Shown here piece after piece: positions 63,707 through 64,000 of a stretch of DNA of 64,000 bases; position 1 is the stretch's first letter, and the number at the start of each line of letters is the position of its first letter. The notes beneath the pieces were generated by a model that was not told the DNA's origin, did not search any database, and saw only the letters and a list, made by a program, of their open reading frames with translations. The position numbers and the translations under genes were made by a program. Source of the stretch: an uncultured Clostridia bacterium (lineage in GTDB: Bacteria > Bacillota > Clostridia > TANB77 > CAG-508); the NCBI GenBank assembly GCA_944388045.1, contig CALXHG010000008.1, positions 1 to 64,000 on the forward strand, in the 5' to 3' direction.

Positions 63707-64000
63707 TTATCTATATCTTCTACATGAATTACATGTTGAATTATTATTTTGTGTGCAAGTTATATTATCACCATTTATTTTTGCAATTATTTCCCCATCA
63801 CTATTCAAAATAGTTAATCTTTGTGATGAATTGCAATTACTATTAGCTGTATTTATACAATTATTTAAATTTGAACTAATATTATTTACGCCATTATTAT
63901 CATTACAATTATTTCTACCTCTTTCACCCATTCTTAAGCAATTGTTATTTCTAAAAAAGTTGCATTGTGAAAGTAAACAGTCTAATAAAGCTGATATAAA
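63707..64000 (-). CDS. Partial Cys/Asn-rich protein, runs off the right edge
   Basis: The visible 97 codons stay open to the window edge; an internal ATG at 63931 is not necessarily the start, since the frame continues upstream without a stop (…DCLLSQCNFFRNNCLR, then MGERGRNN). The protein is rich in Asn and Cys (Cys-X-Asn and NNC patterns), with a small beta segment ILNSDGEIIAKINGDNI near the end and a C-terminal CNSCRRYR. It has no recognised family. Such compositions occur in spore-coat or surface small proteins, so an envelope or spore role is possible but unproven. Confidence 0.55.
   Translation of the reverse strand, partial: FISALLDCLLSQCNFFRNNNCLRMGERGRNNCNDNNGVNNISSNLNNCINTANSNCNSSQRLTILNSDGEIIAKINGDNITCTQNNNSTCNSCRRYR

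Noticed and set aside
63484-63813. Plus-strand frame overlapping the asnS end and a repeat
   Set aside because: It spans a repeat copy and a terminator and is hydrophobic by AT bias; no start site is present.

Overview
The window is about 64 kb of very AT-rich DNA (protein-coding stretches look to be in the mid-20s % GC). Its gene content points to an endospore-forming or formerly endospore-forming member of class Clostridia, probably an uncultured gut-type lineage: cwlD, a gerAB/gerAC pair, minD with minE, rodA, RNase J, CarD, recO-yqzL-era, a Shine-Dalgarno consensus close to AAAGGA/AGGAGG, and frequent GTG/TTG starts. The taxonomic placement is inferred from gene content only. Almost every gene lies on the minus strand; only a GC-rich orphan gene at 29.5 kb, gerAB-gerAC-tsaE at 55-58 kb and asnS at 62 kb are on the plus strand.

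Layout. (1) 0.3-1.3 kb: mreB-family actin. (2) 1.4-29.1 kb: a long surface-glycan region, all minus strand. It holds a lipid-sugar glycosyltransferase with a small EamA-like membrane protein, galE, a Wzx-type flippase, a compact hldE-gmhA-gmhB-heptosyltransferase block for ADP-heptose, a DPM1-like transferase paired with DUF2304, several GT2 transferases, a large GT-C-like membrane protein, a Wzm/Wzt ABC exporter, an anchored ComEC-like hydrolase, and a secreted protein with eight repeats in front of an M14 zinc carboxypeptidase. Together these look able to make, export and remodel a heptose-containing surface polymer. (3) 29.4-29.8 kb: a GC-rich small gene with its own promoter and hairpins, probably acquired. 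(4) 29.8-41 kb: housekeeping, with recO, yqzL, era, a large unknown coiled-coil protein, dusB, rodA, minE, minD, cwlD, a GGDEF protein and an Ig-like membrane protein. (5) 41-47.4 kb: sugar uptake and fermentation, with lactate dehydrogenase, PTS EI and HPr, fructose PTS IIABC and 1-phosphofructokinase. (6) 47.5-48 kb: a 66-bp perfect inverted repeat followed by a 12-copy tandem array. (7) 48-54.6 kb: carD, dUTPase, a pilin-like membrane protein, a KAP-type P-loop ATPase, comF and RNase J. (8) 55-64 kb: gerAB, gerAC, tsaE, a coiled-coil protein, an acyl-CoA synthetase with a TetR regulator, asnS and a Cys/Asn-rich ORF that runs off the right edge.

The least ordinary content is non-coding. A compact 5'-leader motif occurs four times immediately upstream of strong Shine-Dalgarno sequences (glycosyltransferase, unknown membrane protein, HPr, gerAB). 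It has a nested hairpin and near-constant spacing, and looks like a candidate cis-regulatory RNA. A separate family of structured intergenic repeats of up to about 240 bp occurs at several sites, with compensatory changes in the terminal stem. A GGGACCGACCCY-type repeat occurs as a tandem array and as isolated pairs. No rRNA, tRNA, CRISPR array or complete insertion sequence was recognised.
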